Assembly (NCBI RefSeq): GCF_963678165.1
Contig: NZ_OY782755.1
Coordinates: forward strand, 3,100,001 to 3,164,000
From: an uncultured Acetobacteroides sp.
GTDB lineage: Bacteria > Bacteroidota > Bacteroidia > Bacteroidales > ZOR0009
DNA: 64,000 bases
Direction of reading: 5' to 3'
Below, piece by piece: positions 43,314 to 51,605 of this stretch. Position 1 is the first letter of the stretch; each line of letters starts with the position of its first letter. A program made the translations under genes and the position numbers. A model generated the notes under the pieces. The model saw only the letters and a list, made by a program, of their open reading frames with translations. It did not search any database and had not been told where the DNA came from.

Positions 43314-43883
43314 TTAGATTCCTTTTTTCACCCATTCTCTAAGCCACCATTTTGTTGTTCCACTTTTTTTAATGCATTGCATTTTCTCTAAATCAAATAG
43401 AACTTTCCTGAAATCCTCAAGTATAACTTCATTTTTATTTTTTGATTTTAAATATTGATTAAAAAGGTTATAAGCATCAATTTCATCAATCTTGTTATTG
43501 GTTGTGTCTCTATTTTCCCACATTAACATAATTGTCATCGCATGATTTTCGTCTAAATCTATTTTGACATTTGACCATACTTTATTCCAGACAACTAATG
43601 CCGCTAAAGGAATCAAATAAGGTGTTGAAATTACACCTGCAATTGTTAATCCTATTTCAGCTGAATTAATTAATAATTTTTTCATATCTAAGACAATATT
43701 CCCAGGTTTAATGGAACTCCCTTTGGTGTTAAATTCATCAATGGTTATATATTCAAAATGCGCTTCTGGAAGTTTAAACTCAGGTTCTTGTATTCGACAT
43801 AATTTATCAATGATTAACATCGAACTTTCTTCTGTTAGTTCAGGAATTTTTTCTCTAATTGTACTTATCAGTTCTTTTTCCAT
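43314..43883 (-). CDS. Small membrane protein with C-terminal winged-helix-like region
   Basis: This 189-aa protein has a helical N-terminus, a hydrophobic segment at about 75-98 (IGLTIAGVISTPYLIPLAALVVW) that is long enough to cross the membrane, and a C-terminal region (FRKVLFDLEKMQCIKKSGTTKWWLREWV) that looks like a small winged helix. I do not recognise the family. It lies 189 bp upstream of the GHKL-nuclease gene on the same strand. The gap has its own inverted motif (GTGTGTTAGCAG near 43297-43308 and an AACACCGACC segment), so the two may be separate cassettes rather than one operon. Confidence 0.6.
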   Translation of the reverse strand: MEKELISTIREKIPELTEESSMLIIDKLCRIQEPEFKLPEAHFEYITIDEFNTKGSSIKPGNIVLDMKKLLINSAEIGLTIAGVISTPYLIPLAALVVWNKVWSNVKIDLDENHAMTIMLMWENRDTTNNKIDEIDAYNLFNQYLKSKNKNEVILEDFRKVLFDLEKMQCIKKSGTTKWWLREWVKKGI

Positions 43884-44397
43884 TTTTTTATTGTTTAAAA
43901 AGTTGTAAACAAACGTTTATTGTTTAATTGAGTGAGTTAGAATTACTGCTAACTCACTCATATATACACCTCCATCCTCCCAAAAATGCATATAAACACC
44001 TCTATTTGTAATGGTATGTATACCTTTTCCGCAAAAAAGGTGTATCTACTATCTATCCCGTAAACCCAAGCATCCCCGAAACAGGACGCACACGAAGTGT
44101 CGCTTTACAACTATACTTACCTTAGGTTTACGATTAAAAAATAAAGCTGCAATGTATTAATTTTTCCCTACCGATAGCCATCAAGTACTAATTTTCTACA
44201 CACCTAACCTGCTACACTAGGAAATCCGTGCAGCATCCCCCTCTTTGCGAATGGCAAGTAGGTGCTTACGGTATAGGCAGGCTTTCTAATGCCATTAGGA
44301 GCGAGGGGGTTTGTGGGTGTGTCGGATTTGCGAAGCGGTTAGCCCCTTTTCCGTTGCTTACATACGCTTAGCTTAACGGATATAGGACATCAGACTC

Positions 44398-44700
44398 ATT
44401 TAAAATGAGATACACTACTAAAAAGAAACTCGATTTTCTTTAAGCATACGGGGTTTCCTTTAAGCATAAGAGATTTTGTTTAAAGGATAAGAGATTTCCT
44501 TTAAAGATAAGAGATAAAGTGAAAGGGAAATGAGATTTCCTTTAAAGGAAATGAGATAATGTTTAAAGGAAATGAGATTTCCTTTAAAGGATAAGAGATA
44601 TTGTTTAAAGGAAATGAGATATCCTTTAAAGGATAAGAGATATCGTTAAAGCAAAATGAGATTTCCTTTAAGCAAAATGGATTATTTCCCCGAGCATAAG
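44398..44700. repeat. 21-bp tandem repeat, about 13 units
   Basis: GAGAT recurs at 44491, 44511, 44532, 44553, 44574, 44595, 44616, 44637 and 44658, with a variant at 44679; after the first step the spacing is exactly 21 bp. The unit is close to GAGATTTCCTTTAAAGGAAAT, alternating with GAGATATTGTTTAAAGGATA. Units further left (44431-44490) are spaced 20 bp. The minus strand can be read as heptapeptides of the type ISFPLKE, in a 69-codon frame that I do not accept as a gene. The wider gap 43884-45043 holds otherwise only an R6 copy and the gltX promoter. Confidence 0.85.
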
Positions 44701-44856
44701 GCATTGCCATACCTTACTAGCACGAATTAGCAACGCCGAGCTCAACTTTGTTCCAGGACTACTGGTGCTGGTGCATCGCATTAGCAGAAGAGTGGTGCTA
44801 CTACCATACCAATAGGCGCAATCCCCTCCTTAGGCGAAGGCTCCAGCACTCGTCAG

Positions 44857-44925
44857 CTCTACTATCGCTGGCTACAGCCTACCGAATAGATTCTACAGAA
44901 GCAATAGCATCAGCCAAACGGCGAA
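44857..44925 (+). repeat. Dispersed repeat R6, copy 3
   Basis: A diverged copy: CTATCGCTGGCTACAGCCTA, CGAATAGATTCTACAGAAGC, AATAGCATCAGCCAAACGG. It lies just before gltX, at the right edge of the island, whereas copies 1 and 2 flank the accessory genes at 8.4-9.6 kb. Confidence 0.6.
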
Positions 44926-45013
44926 AACACTCCTGTAGGTGCAGCAGATCTTTCCATCAGCACCTAAGCCATAAGTTTAAGAGCAAAACATCCCCACCAG
45001 CCCCCAATTTTCC

Positions 45014-45021
45014 TATCTTTG
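45014..45021 (+). promoter_or_regulatory. -7 box of gltX
   Basis: TATCTTTG matches TAnnTTTG perfectly and is 22 bp before the gltX start codon, giving a short leader. A -33 TTTG is not evident at 19 bp spacing. Confidence 0.5.
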
Positions 45022-45043
45022 TCGGCTGTAAAATTTTGTCACC

Positions 45044-46567
45044 ATGAGTAATCGAAGAGTTCGCGTTCGTTTTGCACCAAGTCCAACAGGACCATTACAT
45101 ATCGGCGGGGTACGCACCGCCCTATTCAACTACTTTTTTGCCCGTCAGCACGGTGGCGACTTCCTGCTTCGCATCGAGGATACCGACTCGCAGCGCTTTG
45201 TACCCGGTGCCGAGGAGTACATCAACGAGGCGCTACGCTGGTGCGGCATCACCGTCGACGAAGGAGTCCTTGAAGGAGGCAAGCATGCCCCCTACCGCCA
45301 GAGCGAACGCCGGGCCATCTACAAGCAGTACGCCGATCAGCTCGTGGCATCGGGCAACGCCTACTACGCCTTCGATACGCCCGAGTCGCTCGACGCCCTC
45401 CGCAAAGAGGCCGAAGTCAACGGTACCGTCTTTACCTATAACTATTCCGTACGTAACCAGCTCCAAACCTCTCTCGCCCTCTCGCCCGACGAGGTACAGG
45501 CCCGCATCGCACGTGGCGACCAATGGGTCATTCGTTTCAGGATGCCCGAGAACGAGGAAGTCACCGCCCACGACCTTATCCGCGGCGTGGTAACCGTTAA
45601 CACCTCCACCCTCGACGATAAAGTCCTCTTCAAGAGCGCCGACATGCTCCCCACCTACCATCTCGCCAACATCACCGACGACTACCTGATGGAGATCTCG
45701 CATGTCATCCGCGGCGAGGAGTGGCTCCCTTCGCTCCCCCTCCATGTCCTTCTCTACAGGGCCTTCGGATGGGAAGATCGGATGCCGCAGTTCGCCCACC
45801 TACCCCTTTTGCTTAAGCCCACCGGCAACGGCAAGCTCAGCAAGCGCGATGGCGACAAGATGGGATTCCCCGTCTTCCCACTCTTCTGGACTTCTCCAAC
45901 CGGCGAAACCGCCCACGGCTACCGCGAAGACGGCTACCTTCCCGAAGCCTTCGTTAACATGCTCGCCCTCCTAGGATGGAACCCCGGTACCGAGCAGGAG
46001 CTCCTTAGCATGGACGAGCTAATCCAGCTCTTCTCCTTCGAGAGGGTCAGCAAGTCGGGCGCCCGCTTCGATCCCGAAAAGGCAAAGTGGTTCAACCACC
46101 AGCACCTTATGCTCAAGAGCAATGCCGAGCTAGCCGAGCTCTACAACCCCATCCTCAAGCAGAATAATGTTGATGCCACCCCCGATAAGGTGGAGCGCAT
46201 CGTAGGCATCATGAAGCAGCGCGTCAACTTCGTGCACGAGATATGGGAGAAATCCGCCTACTTCTTTATTTCCCCAACAGCCTACGATCCCGCAGCCGTT
46301 GCCAAGTTCTGGAAGCAGGACACCCCCGCTATTATGGACGAAGTAAAGGAGGTTCTCGGCGGCATAGATCAATTCGAAGCCCCCGTCATCGAGCAAACGC
46401 TCGAATCCTTCATCAAAGCTAAGGAGTACGGTATGGGAAAGGTAATGAACGCCTTAAGGCTTGTCCTCATGGGAACCTCCAGCGGACCAGGCGTGGCCGA
46501 TATCTGCGAGGTTATAGGCAAAGACGAGGCCATCCAAAGAATATCCACCGCTGTAGCTTCAATTTAG
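45044..46567 (+). CDS. gltX: Glutamyl-tRNA synthetase
   Basis: This 507-aa class I aminoacyl-tRNA synthetase has the HIGH-type motif in [21 protein letters not shown] and the KMSKS-type motif as [19 protein letters not shown] and the anticodon-binding C-terminal half are complete. It attaches glutamate to tRNA-Glu. The gene is rich in C-ending codons, like highly expressed core genes. It is followed after 80 bp by a tRNA-Glu gene and then by a terminator, so enzyme and substrate RNA may share a transcript. Confidence 0.95.
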   Translation: MSNRRVRVRFAPSPTGPLHIGGVRTALFNYFFARQHGGDFLLRIEDTDSQRFVPGAEEYINEALRWCGITVDEGVLEGGKHAPYRQSERRAIYKQYADQLVASGNAYYAFDTPESLDALRKEAEVNGTVFTYNYSVRNQLQTSLALSPDEVQARIARGDQWVIRFRMPENEEVTAHDLIRGVVTVNTSTLDDKVLFKSADMLPTYHLANITDDYLMEISHVIRGEEWLPSLPLHVLLYRAFGWEDRMPQFAHLPLLLKPTGNGKLSKRDGDKMGFPVFPLFWTSPTGETAHGYREDGYLPEAFVNMLALLGWNPGTEQELLSMDELIQLFSFERVSKSGARFDPEKAKWFNHQHLMLKSNAELAELYNPILKQNNVDATPDKVERIVGIMKQRVNFVHEIWEKSAYFFISPTAYDPAAVAKFWKQDTPAIMDEVKEVLGGIDQFEAPVIEQTLESFIKAKEYGMGKVMNALRLVLMGTSSGPGVADICEVIGKDEAIQRISTAVASI

Positions 46568-46647
46568 CTTATAATTATAGTTTGTGCTTTGCTTGTGTAG
46601 AAATAAGGGTTACTTTTGCACCCGTTCTCACACCGAGGCAGCACAAT

Positions 46648-46719
46648 GGCGCATTCCTCTAACGGTTAGGAGGCCTGATTCTCATTCAGGAAATAGCAGT
46701 TCGATTCTGCTATGCGCTA
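46648..46719 (+). tRNA. tRNA-Glu (anticodon CTC)
   Basis: The 72-nt sequence folds as a cloverleaf: acceptor GGCGCAT / ATGCGCT (one G-T pair at the end), D arm CTCTAACGGTTAGGAG, anticodon arm CCTGA-TTCTCAT-TCAGG, T arm AGCAG-TTCGATT-CTGCT, discriminator A. The loop gives anticodon CTC for GAG codons. CCA is not encoded. It directly follows gltX. Confidence 0.9.
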
Positions 46720-46731
46720 CTTAAAGAGACA

Positions 46732-46761
46732 AAAAGGGAAGTGTAACTGCTTCCCTTTTTT
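46732..46761 (+). terminator. Terminator after gltX/tRNA-Glu
   Basis: AAAAGGGAAG and CTTCCCTTTT form a 10-bp stem with an 8-nt loop, followed by TT and more T residues. Confidence 0.85.
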
Positions 46762-46837
46762 CATTTCCATCCATCCCAAGAAAAGCATTCAACCTACCAT
46801 CGCCTTTGCAGCGTAACCTACGCCACAAAAGCAAACA

Positions 46838-46864
46838 GGCGGAGTGCTACATTTAGCATCCGCC
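46838..46864 (-). terminator. Likely terminator of the GtrA gene
   Basis: GGCGGA and TCCGCC form the base of an imperfect hairpin that also pairs GCTA with TAGC. On the minus strand it is followed by TGTTTGCTTTTG. It lies 33 bp after the GtrA stop. Confidence 0.6.
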
Positions 46865-46896
46865 CGTTGGTCTATTTCGGTTACAGCAACAGCTGC

Positions 46897-47394
46897 CTAC
46901 TCCTTCGCAACCGTTTTAAAGGTGAAGTGCTTCTGCGAAAAGTAGCTGTATATGGCAACAAGAACAGTGGTAACCGTCTTCGATGCGGTTGGATACCAGT
47001 GAAAAATCTCAACAAATAGCTTCAAGAATACGTAGTTAAACACAATACACATGGCAACCGTTACCCCATAGCGGAAAAGCTGCACGTGCCCCTTTAGCAC
47101 CGACTGCGTAAAGGTGATGTACTTAGCCAGCAAGAAGCCCAACGGAAAGGTTATGCAAAACGACATCATAAAGGCAGCAATGTGCGGACTAATGCTAATA
47201 ATGCCCAAGTCAAGCACCTGCTTATCCAGCACAAAGTTGTAAAAGATAAAGTATAGGAAGATGTCGAGCAGCGTATTTCCCCCTCCACAAACTAGGTAAA
47301 CAAAGGTCTCACGAGGAATAAATCGCGAAAACAAAGGGTAAAATAGGTCGATTACGTAAAGAATTCCGCGTCTTACTCTTACTGCTGGCCCCAT
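46897..47394 (-). CDS. GtrA-family membrane protein
   Basis: This 165-aa protein has four transmembrane helices and the GtrA pattern: FVYLVCGGGNTLLDIFLYFIFYNF, then SFCITFPLGFLLAKYITF and a final helix ending SYFSQKHFTFK. GtrA proteins help translocate undecaprenyl-linked sugars (a flippase-like role) for glycosylation of cell-surface polymers. The expected glycosyltransferase partners are not in the window. It is a single gene on the strand opposite to gltX. Confidence 0.85.
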   Translation of the reverse strand: MGPAVRVRRGILYVIDLFYPLFSRFIPRETFVYLVCGGGNTLLDIFLYFIFYNFVLDKQVLDLGIISISPHIAAFMMSFCITFPLGFLLAKYITFTQSVLKGHVQLFRYGVTVAMCIVFNYVFLKLFVEIFHWYPTASKTVTTVLVAIYSYFSQKHFTFKTVAKE

Positions 47395-47621
47395 TCTTAT
47401 TTATTTACAGAAAAAAACAATAGCGTTAGTAGCCTGCAAAGTAAGTAAATAGTTGTGTAAAAACCGAAAATCGCCTGCTGCTACATCTCACTTTTCTTCC
47501 GTCACCGTAATTTTTCCTCTTTTTTTAGCAGAAATGGGGTAGCCACTAAACATTTCCCCCTGCCCGTTGTTCTCCCGCAGCAAACAATACCGAGTATTAA
47601 CTTTAAAATACAATACAACAC

Positions 47622-48254
47622 ATGGGACTACTAAATGCGCTAAGCTGGCGTTACGCCACCAAAAGAATGAATGGACAAAAAGTACCATCCGAAAAGGTTG
47701 AGCCTATCCTCGAATCCATACGCCTATCCGCATCCTCGTTCGGGCTACAGCCCTACAGGGTAATTGTTGTCGACGATCCCGCGCTTAAGGCAAAGATCCA
47801 CGAGAGCGCCTGCCAGCAACCTCAAATTGTAGAAGCATCGCACCTACTGGTCTTTGCTTCGTGGAAAACCATCACCCCCGAGCACATCGACAGCTACATA
47901 TCGCTGGTAGCAAAGGAGCGCAACATGCCAGTAGAGGAGCTTGCTCAGTTCGACGGGATGCTCAAGGACTTCCTTGCCTCTAGAACGCAGGAACGGCTAT
48001 CCGCTTGGGCAACTCGCCAGGCATATATTGGCTTAGGCACTGGATTAATCGCCGCCGCCATGGAGCAGATTGATGCAACCCCAATGGAAGGTTTCAATAC
48101 AACCGAAATGGATAAGGTTTTAGGGCTAGACAAAACAAATCTCCAAAGCGTAGCGATTCTTGCCCTAGGCTATCGCGATACAGCCAACGACTACCTGGTA
48201 AACCAGAAGAAGGTCCGAGTTAGCAAAGAAGAGTTTTTTATTTACAATAGGTAA
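47622..48254 (+). CDS. Nitroreductase-family NAD(P)H oxidoreductase
   Basis: This 210-aa protein shows the FMN-binding nitroreductase fold: SWRYATKRMNG near the start (phosphate contact), SASSFGLQPYRVIVV, then SAWATRQAYIGLGTGLIAAAMEQIDATPMEGF and a C-terminal strand VAILALGYR. It should reduce nitro compounds or quinones with NAD(P)H in the cytoplasm, resembling NfsB. The natural substrate is unknown. A strong terminator follows. Confidence 0.87.
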   Translation: MGLLNALSWRYATKRMNGQKVPSEKVEPILESIRLSASSFGLQPYRVIVVDDPALKAKIHESACQQPQIVEASHLLVFASWKTITPEHIDSYISLVAKERNMPVEELAQFDGMLKDFLASRTQERLSAWATRQAYIGLGTGLIAAAMEQIDATPMEGFNTTEMDKVLGLDKTNLQSVAILALGYRDTANDYLVNQKKVRVSKEEFFIYNR

Positions 48255-48278
48255 CCATTAGTTGAACTTTAGAAAAGG

Positions 48279-48313
48279 AAACGTCCGCTAGGGAGACCTA
48301 CCGGACGTTTTTT
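48279..48313 (+). terminator. Terminator after nitroreductase gene
   Basis: AAACGTCCG and CGGACGTTT form a 9-bp stem with a 14-nt loop, which is followed by further T residues. Confidence 0.85.
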
Positions 48314-48381
48314 ATTTTATACGAGAAACAAAGCCCTGAGATTGAAATCAACACTCTCCCCTATTCCCTACTCACTACTCC

Positions 48382-49245
48382 CTACTTCCCATCCAGCCAG
48401 TTCTTCAGCTTTGGGAGTATCTGCTCTGCCTCCTTAACGGCCACCTCGTAAGCCCTGGCAAGATTCTCCGGATTATTCTCCAACCGCGAAACGGCAATAG
48501 GCTGCTCGGGACGAATAACGAATACCTTTCCTTCGGCTTCCAAACGTTCCAGCTCTTCGAGAGCCTGGTTGTACTTATTCGAACGGTCTATTATAGCCTT
48601 AACCACATTAGGATAGTTGCGGTAGGCTAGCTTCAGCAGCAGCTTACCCTTTATAGGCTCCTTTCTGTACCCCGCATGACGGGTAAGGATTACAATTGCC
48701 CGTTCTTTTCCATCTGCAAAAGCCTTCTTAAAGGGAATAGAATCGGCAATGCCACCATCTAGGTAGCGCTGGTTGCCAATTTGCTGCATCTTCGAGATAA
48801 AAGGAAGCGACGAGGTTGCCGCTAACAGGTCTCGAAAGCTCTCGGGCGATGCCTCATTAAAGTCTTTGTACTCGGCAGCACCAGTATGGCAATTGGTTAC
48901 CACCACCTTCATGCGCGTAGTCGACTTTGCAAAGGATTCGTAGTCAAAAAGCACCTTCGTAGTAGGGAGGTAATGGTAAACGAAATCCCAATCGAAGTAG
49001 TTGCCCTTACGGATAAGGTTGTTTAGGCTGCAGTAGCGCTTATCGGATATGTAGGGATTAACGTCGAGGTTTCTACCATACTGCCGCGACACGTACGATA
49101 CGCCATAGGCTGCACCAGCCGATACCGCAACGGCATAGTCGAAGAACAGCTGCTCCCGGTGGAATACGTCAAGCACTGCTGCTGTATAAATCCCTCTAAA
49201 TCCGCCCCCCTCTAAAACAAGCCCAACATCCGCATACCTTTCCAT
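48382..49245 (-). CDS. Patatin-like phospholipase
   Basis: I start at the ATG at 49245 (MERYADVGLVLEGGGFRG, 287 aa); a longer frame to 49293 adds 16 residues without conservation. The oxyanion motif is GGGFRG, the nucleophile lies in AVSAGAAYG (the first Gly of GxSxG is replaced by Ala) and the catalytic Asp in YLDGGIADSIPF. It resembles the YjjU-type cytoplasmic patatins. It probably hydrolyses acyl esters of phospholipids. It is divergent from the EFR1 gene. Confidence 0.85.
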   Translation of the reverse strand: MERYADVGLVLEGGGFRGIYTAAVLDVFHREQLFFDYAVAVSAGAAYGVSYVSRQYGRNLDVNPYISDKRYCSLNNLIRKGNYFDWDFVYHYLPTTKVLFDYESFAKSTTRMKVVVTNCHTGAAEYKDFNEASPESFRDLLAATSSLPFISKMQQIGNQRYLDGGIADSIPFKKAFADGKERAIVILTRHAGYRKEPIKGKLLLKLAYRNYPNVVKAIIDRSNKYNQALEELERLEAEGKVFVIRPEQPIAVSRLENNPENLARAYEVAVKEAEQILPKLKNWLDGK

Positions 49246-49434
49246 TGTATTACCATTTATGATTTGCCGACCAAAGATAGCGCATCCGCTCAATTACGAC
49301 TTAAAGAGTTTAATCTATTATCACCAAAGAAGTACACCTTTAATGAGGATTAGCTTACACCCGAATACGAACGAAAAAAACTAAACACCAAGGTTTACAA
49401 TGATTCCCTATCTTTATCCCAAAGATAGAACAAT

Positions 49435-50484
49435 ATGGAAAAGCTTAAGCTATACTTCTTTTCTGGAACGGGCAACGCGCGTAGGGTTGCACAATGGATA
49501 GAGGAGCGCGCCATTGCGCAGCACGTAGAAACAACCAACGAGGATATCGCCCAAATTAATAGGGCTTCGCTTGACACTCCATCCCAAAATACGGCAATTG
49601 GTATTGTTAGTCCAACCCACGGCTTCAACTACCCTCCTATTGTAGTAAACTTCATATTTCGGTTTCCAAGAAGCAAGCACCATAACCGCATATTTCTGGT
49701 AAACACCCGCGCTGGATTAAAGCTAAGTAAACTATTCCTGCCAGGAATGAGCGGTATTGCCCTTTGGCTTGCCGCATTGGTACTTATTATAAAGGGGTAT
49801 CGGGTTGTAGGCATGCGCTCCATCGATATGCCATCCAACTGGATATCGCTACATCCCGGCGTGAAGGAAAAGGTGGCAAACTCCATTGTAGAACGATGCC
49901 AACGAATCACCTTCCGCTTTGCCGATACAATGCTTAGCGGGAAAAACTGCTACAGGGCTGCATACGACATCATCCAGGATATGCTTATCCTCCCCATCGC
50001 CATTGTATACTACATCCTTGGTCGATTTATCATTGCAAAAACATTCTACGCCAACTCCTCCTGCAACGGATGTAACCTCTGCATCAGCAGCTGCCCTATA
50101 AAGGCAATAAAGCTGGTGCATAACGAACCCTTCTGGACCTACCGCTGCGAGAGCTGCATGCGCTGCATGAACATCTGCCCCAAACGCGCCATACAAACAG
50201 GGCACGGATTCATCTTTGGCATCATTTACCTTACCTATGCCACCGTTATTGCAGAGTTGTACTCCATTCTAGGTAAGTACTACTCTATAGAAGGTGGAGG
50301 TTTCCTTGCAGGAGCAGCAAGGTTTATCCTAGAGTCAGTCATTGTTTTTACGATGCTAATTGTTGGCTACAGAATTCTTCATCGCCTTAAACGAGTTGCA
50401 GGATTTAGGCTACTAATTGAGTACACCTCGCTAACCCGATACAAGTTTTGGAGAAGATATTTCCTTCCCAACAAGAAAAAGTAA
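49435..50484 (+). CDS. EFR1-family ferredoxin with flavodoxin-like domain
   Basis: This 349-aa protein starts with a flavodoxin-like domain (FSGTGNARRVAQW, FMN-phosphate loop at 9-14; SPTHGFNYPPIV). Two ferredoxin-type [4Fe-4S] motifs follow: Cys210-213-216-220 (CNGCNLCISSCP) and Cys238-241-244-248 (CESCMRCMNICP). Hydrophobic stretches near 110-120, 183-200 and 255-330 suggest association with the membrane. The combination is that of EFR1 ferredoxins, thought to shuttle electrons in anaerobes. A TATCTTTA -7-like box lies at 49409-49416. Confidence 0.85.
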   Translation: MEKLKLYFFSGTGNARRVAQWIEERAIAQHVETTNEDIAQINRASLDTPSQNTAIGIVSPTHGFNYPPIVVNFIFRFPRSKHHNRIFLVNTRAGLKLSKLFLPGMSGIALWLAALVLIIKGYRVVGMRSIDMPSNWISLHPGVKEKVANSIVERCQRITFRFADTMLSGKNCYRAAYDIIQDMLILPIAIVYYILGRFIIAKTFYANSSCNGCNLCISSCPIKAIKLVHNEPFWTYRCESCMRCMNICPKRAIQTGHGFIFGIIYLTYATVIAELYSILGKYYSIEGGGFLAGAARFILESVIVFTMLIVGYRILHRLKRVAGFRLLIEYTSLTRYKFWRRYFLPNKKK

Positions 50485-50686
50485 GGTAATAGTCCTGCAC
50501 CAAGGCGTAACATCTCGGGTTCTATTTATCGCATTGCAGAAGGTAACTCCCGATTACGAAAAAATGTCATTATCTAACCGTAATTTTGTCACACAACGCA
50601 CTAATAATCTGCTATATTGTCACTAATCAACGCTTGGCATTCTATTTGAAAAGTTAGGGATAAAACCCAATAGATTAACTTTAAAA

Positions 50687-50693
50687 AAGGAGG
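50687..50693 (+). promoter_or_regulatory. Strong Shine-Dalgarno sequence of the Hsp20 gene
   Basis: AAGGAGG lies 5 nt before the ATG at 50699. Such a full match to anti-SD is unusual in this window, where most genes have A-rich leaders instead. Confidence 0.75.
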
Positions 50694-50698
50694 TTACT

Positions 50699-51142
50699 AT
50701 GTTAGCTAGAAGAAGCGAATCAGTACCAGCATTCGCAAGACTATTCGGAGATTTATTTGACAGAGAAATGTTCGATTGGAACAACTTTAACTACTCGGAC
50801 ACCAACACAACCCTGCCCGCTGCAAACATTAAAGATACTCCCGAGTACTTCATGGTAGAGGTGGCTGTTCCTGGGATGGATAAAAAGGATTTTACGATCA
50901 ACCTTAAGGACAACGTGCTCACCATCTCGTCGGAGAGGAAAAAGGAGGAGGAAAAATCGGAGGGCAACTACACCCGTAAGGAGTACAGCTACCAATCGTT
51001 CTGCCGCTCATTTACGCTACCCGACAACATTGTAGATAGCGACAAGATCTCTGCCAAGTACGAGAATGGCGAGTTGCTAATCACCATTCCAAAAAGAGAA
51101 GAGGCAAAGCCAAAAGAACCACGCATGATCGAAATCAGGTAG
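50699..51142 (+). CDS. Small heat-shock protein, Hsp20/alpha-crystallin
   Basis: This 147-aa protein has an alpha-crystallin domain from about residue 40: NIKDTPEYFMVEVAVPGMDKKDFTI, then LTISSERK, YSYQSFCRSFTLPDNI and the ENGELLITIPKRE strand before a short tail with MIEIR, close to the IxI/V motif needed for oligomer assembly. It acts as an ATP-independent holdase in the cytoplasm. It is a single gene with a strong Shine-Dalgarno sequence and a strong terminator, as expected for rapid stress expression. Confidence 0.92.
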   Translation: MLARRSESVPAFARLFGDLFDREMFDWNNFNYSDTNTTLPAANIKDTPEYFMVEVAVPGMDKKDFTINLKDNVLTISSERKKEEEKSEGNYTRKEYSYQSFCRSFTLPDNIVDSDKISAKYENGELLITIPKREEAKPKEPRMIEIR

Positions 51143-51163
51143 GTTCGAGCTTAAGCATTAGGA

Positions 51164-51191
51164 GAGGAAGCCGTTGGGGCTTCCTCTTTTT
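51164..51191 (+). terminator. Terminator after Hsp20 gene
   Basis: GAGGAAGCC and GGCTTCCTC form a perfect 9-bp stem, followed by TTTTTAT. Confidence 0.9.
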
Positions 51192-51605
51192 ATTTGAGGA
51201 TGTTGAAATCGAACTTGGTCGTTAAATATAGAACCGCCCAAATTTACCTGTTGATTGCCATTTCGTGTAATTTCTCGGTGGCACCACCCATTTCATACCG
51301 TTAACAACTGTTTACGAAATTATAGTTCGAAATCAATCTGCTACTTTTATTTACAAAGTGTAAGATCCTCTTTTCCTATTTAAGTCAATAAATCCCAACA
51401 CATTAAATCATTTTTATCCTCACAAAAAGCACTCCAATATCACCAATTTCATTTTTAGTTAGTTTCGTCCGACTAATTACAGCAATCGAAGCAAAGCAAC
51501 GAACTCGGACAATGACACTGCTGCCATTCGTCGTCCATCATATATGGTAAGAATGGGCAAGCATTGTAGCGTAGTTCCATCACATGTAAACTAACAATTT
51601 TGAAT
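51192..51605. other. Intergenic region before the acyl-CoA synthetase gene
   Basis: This 414-bp stretch has no gene. GTTAGTTT near 51457 and AAACTAAC near 51589 could pair across about 130 nt in a leader, but I see no known riboswitch pattern. The promoter position is not clear. Confidence 0.35.

Noticed and set aside
28183..44000. Classical integron or prophage
   Set aside because: No tyrosine recombinase, phage structural gene or canonical attC boxes are present. I keep cassette-like as a description only.
44398..44700. CRISPR array
   Set aside because: Units are contiguous and alternating with no unique spacers of constant length, and no cas gene is present in the window.
44501..44710. 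69-codon minus-strand frame with ISFPLKE-type heptads
   Set aside because: It coincides with the tandem array and starts outside it without a plausible leader. The peptide has no known relative.
51192..51605. Riboswitch or structured leader before the acyl-CoA synthetase gene
   Set aside because: Only one distant 8-bp pairing was seen and no known riboswitch core could be recognised.
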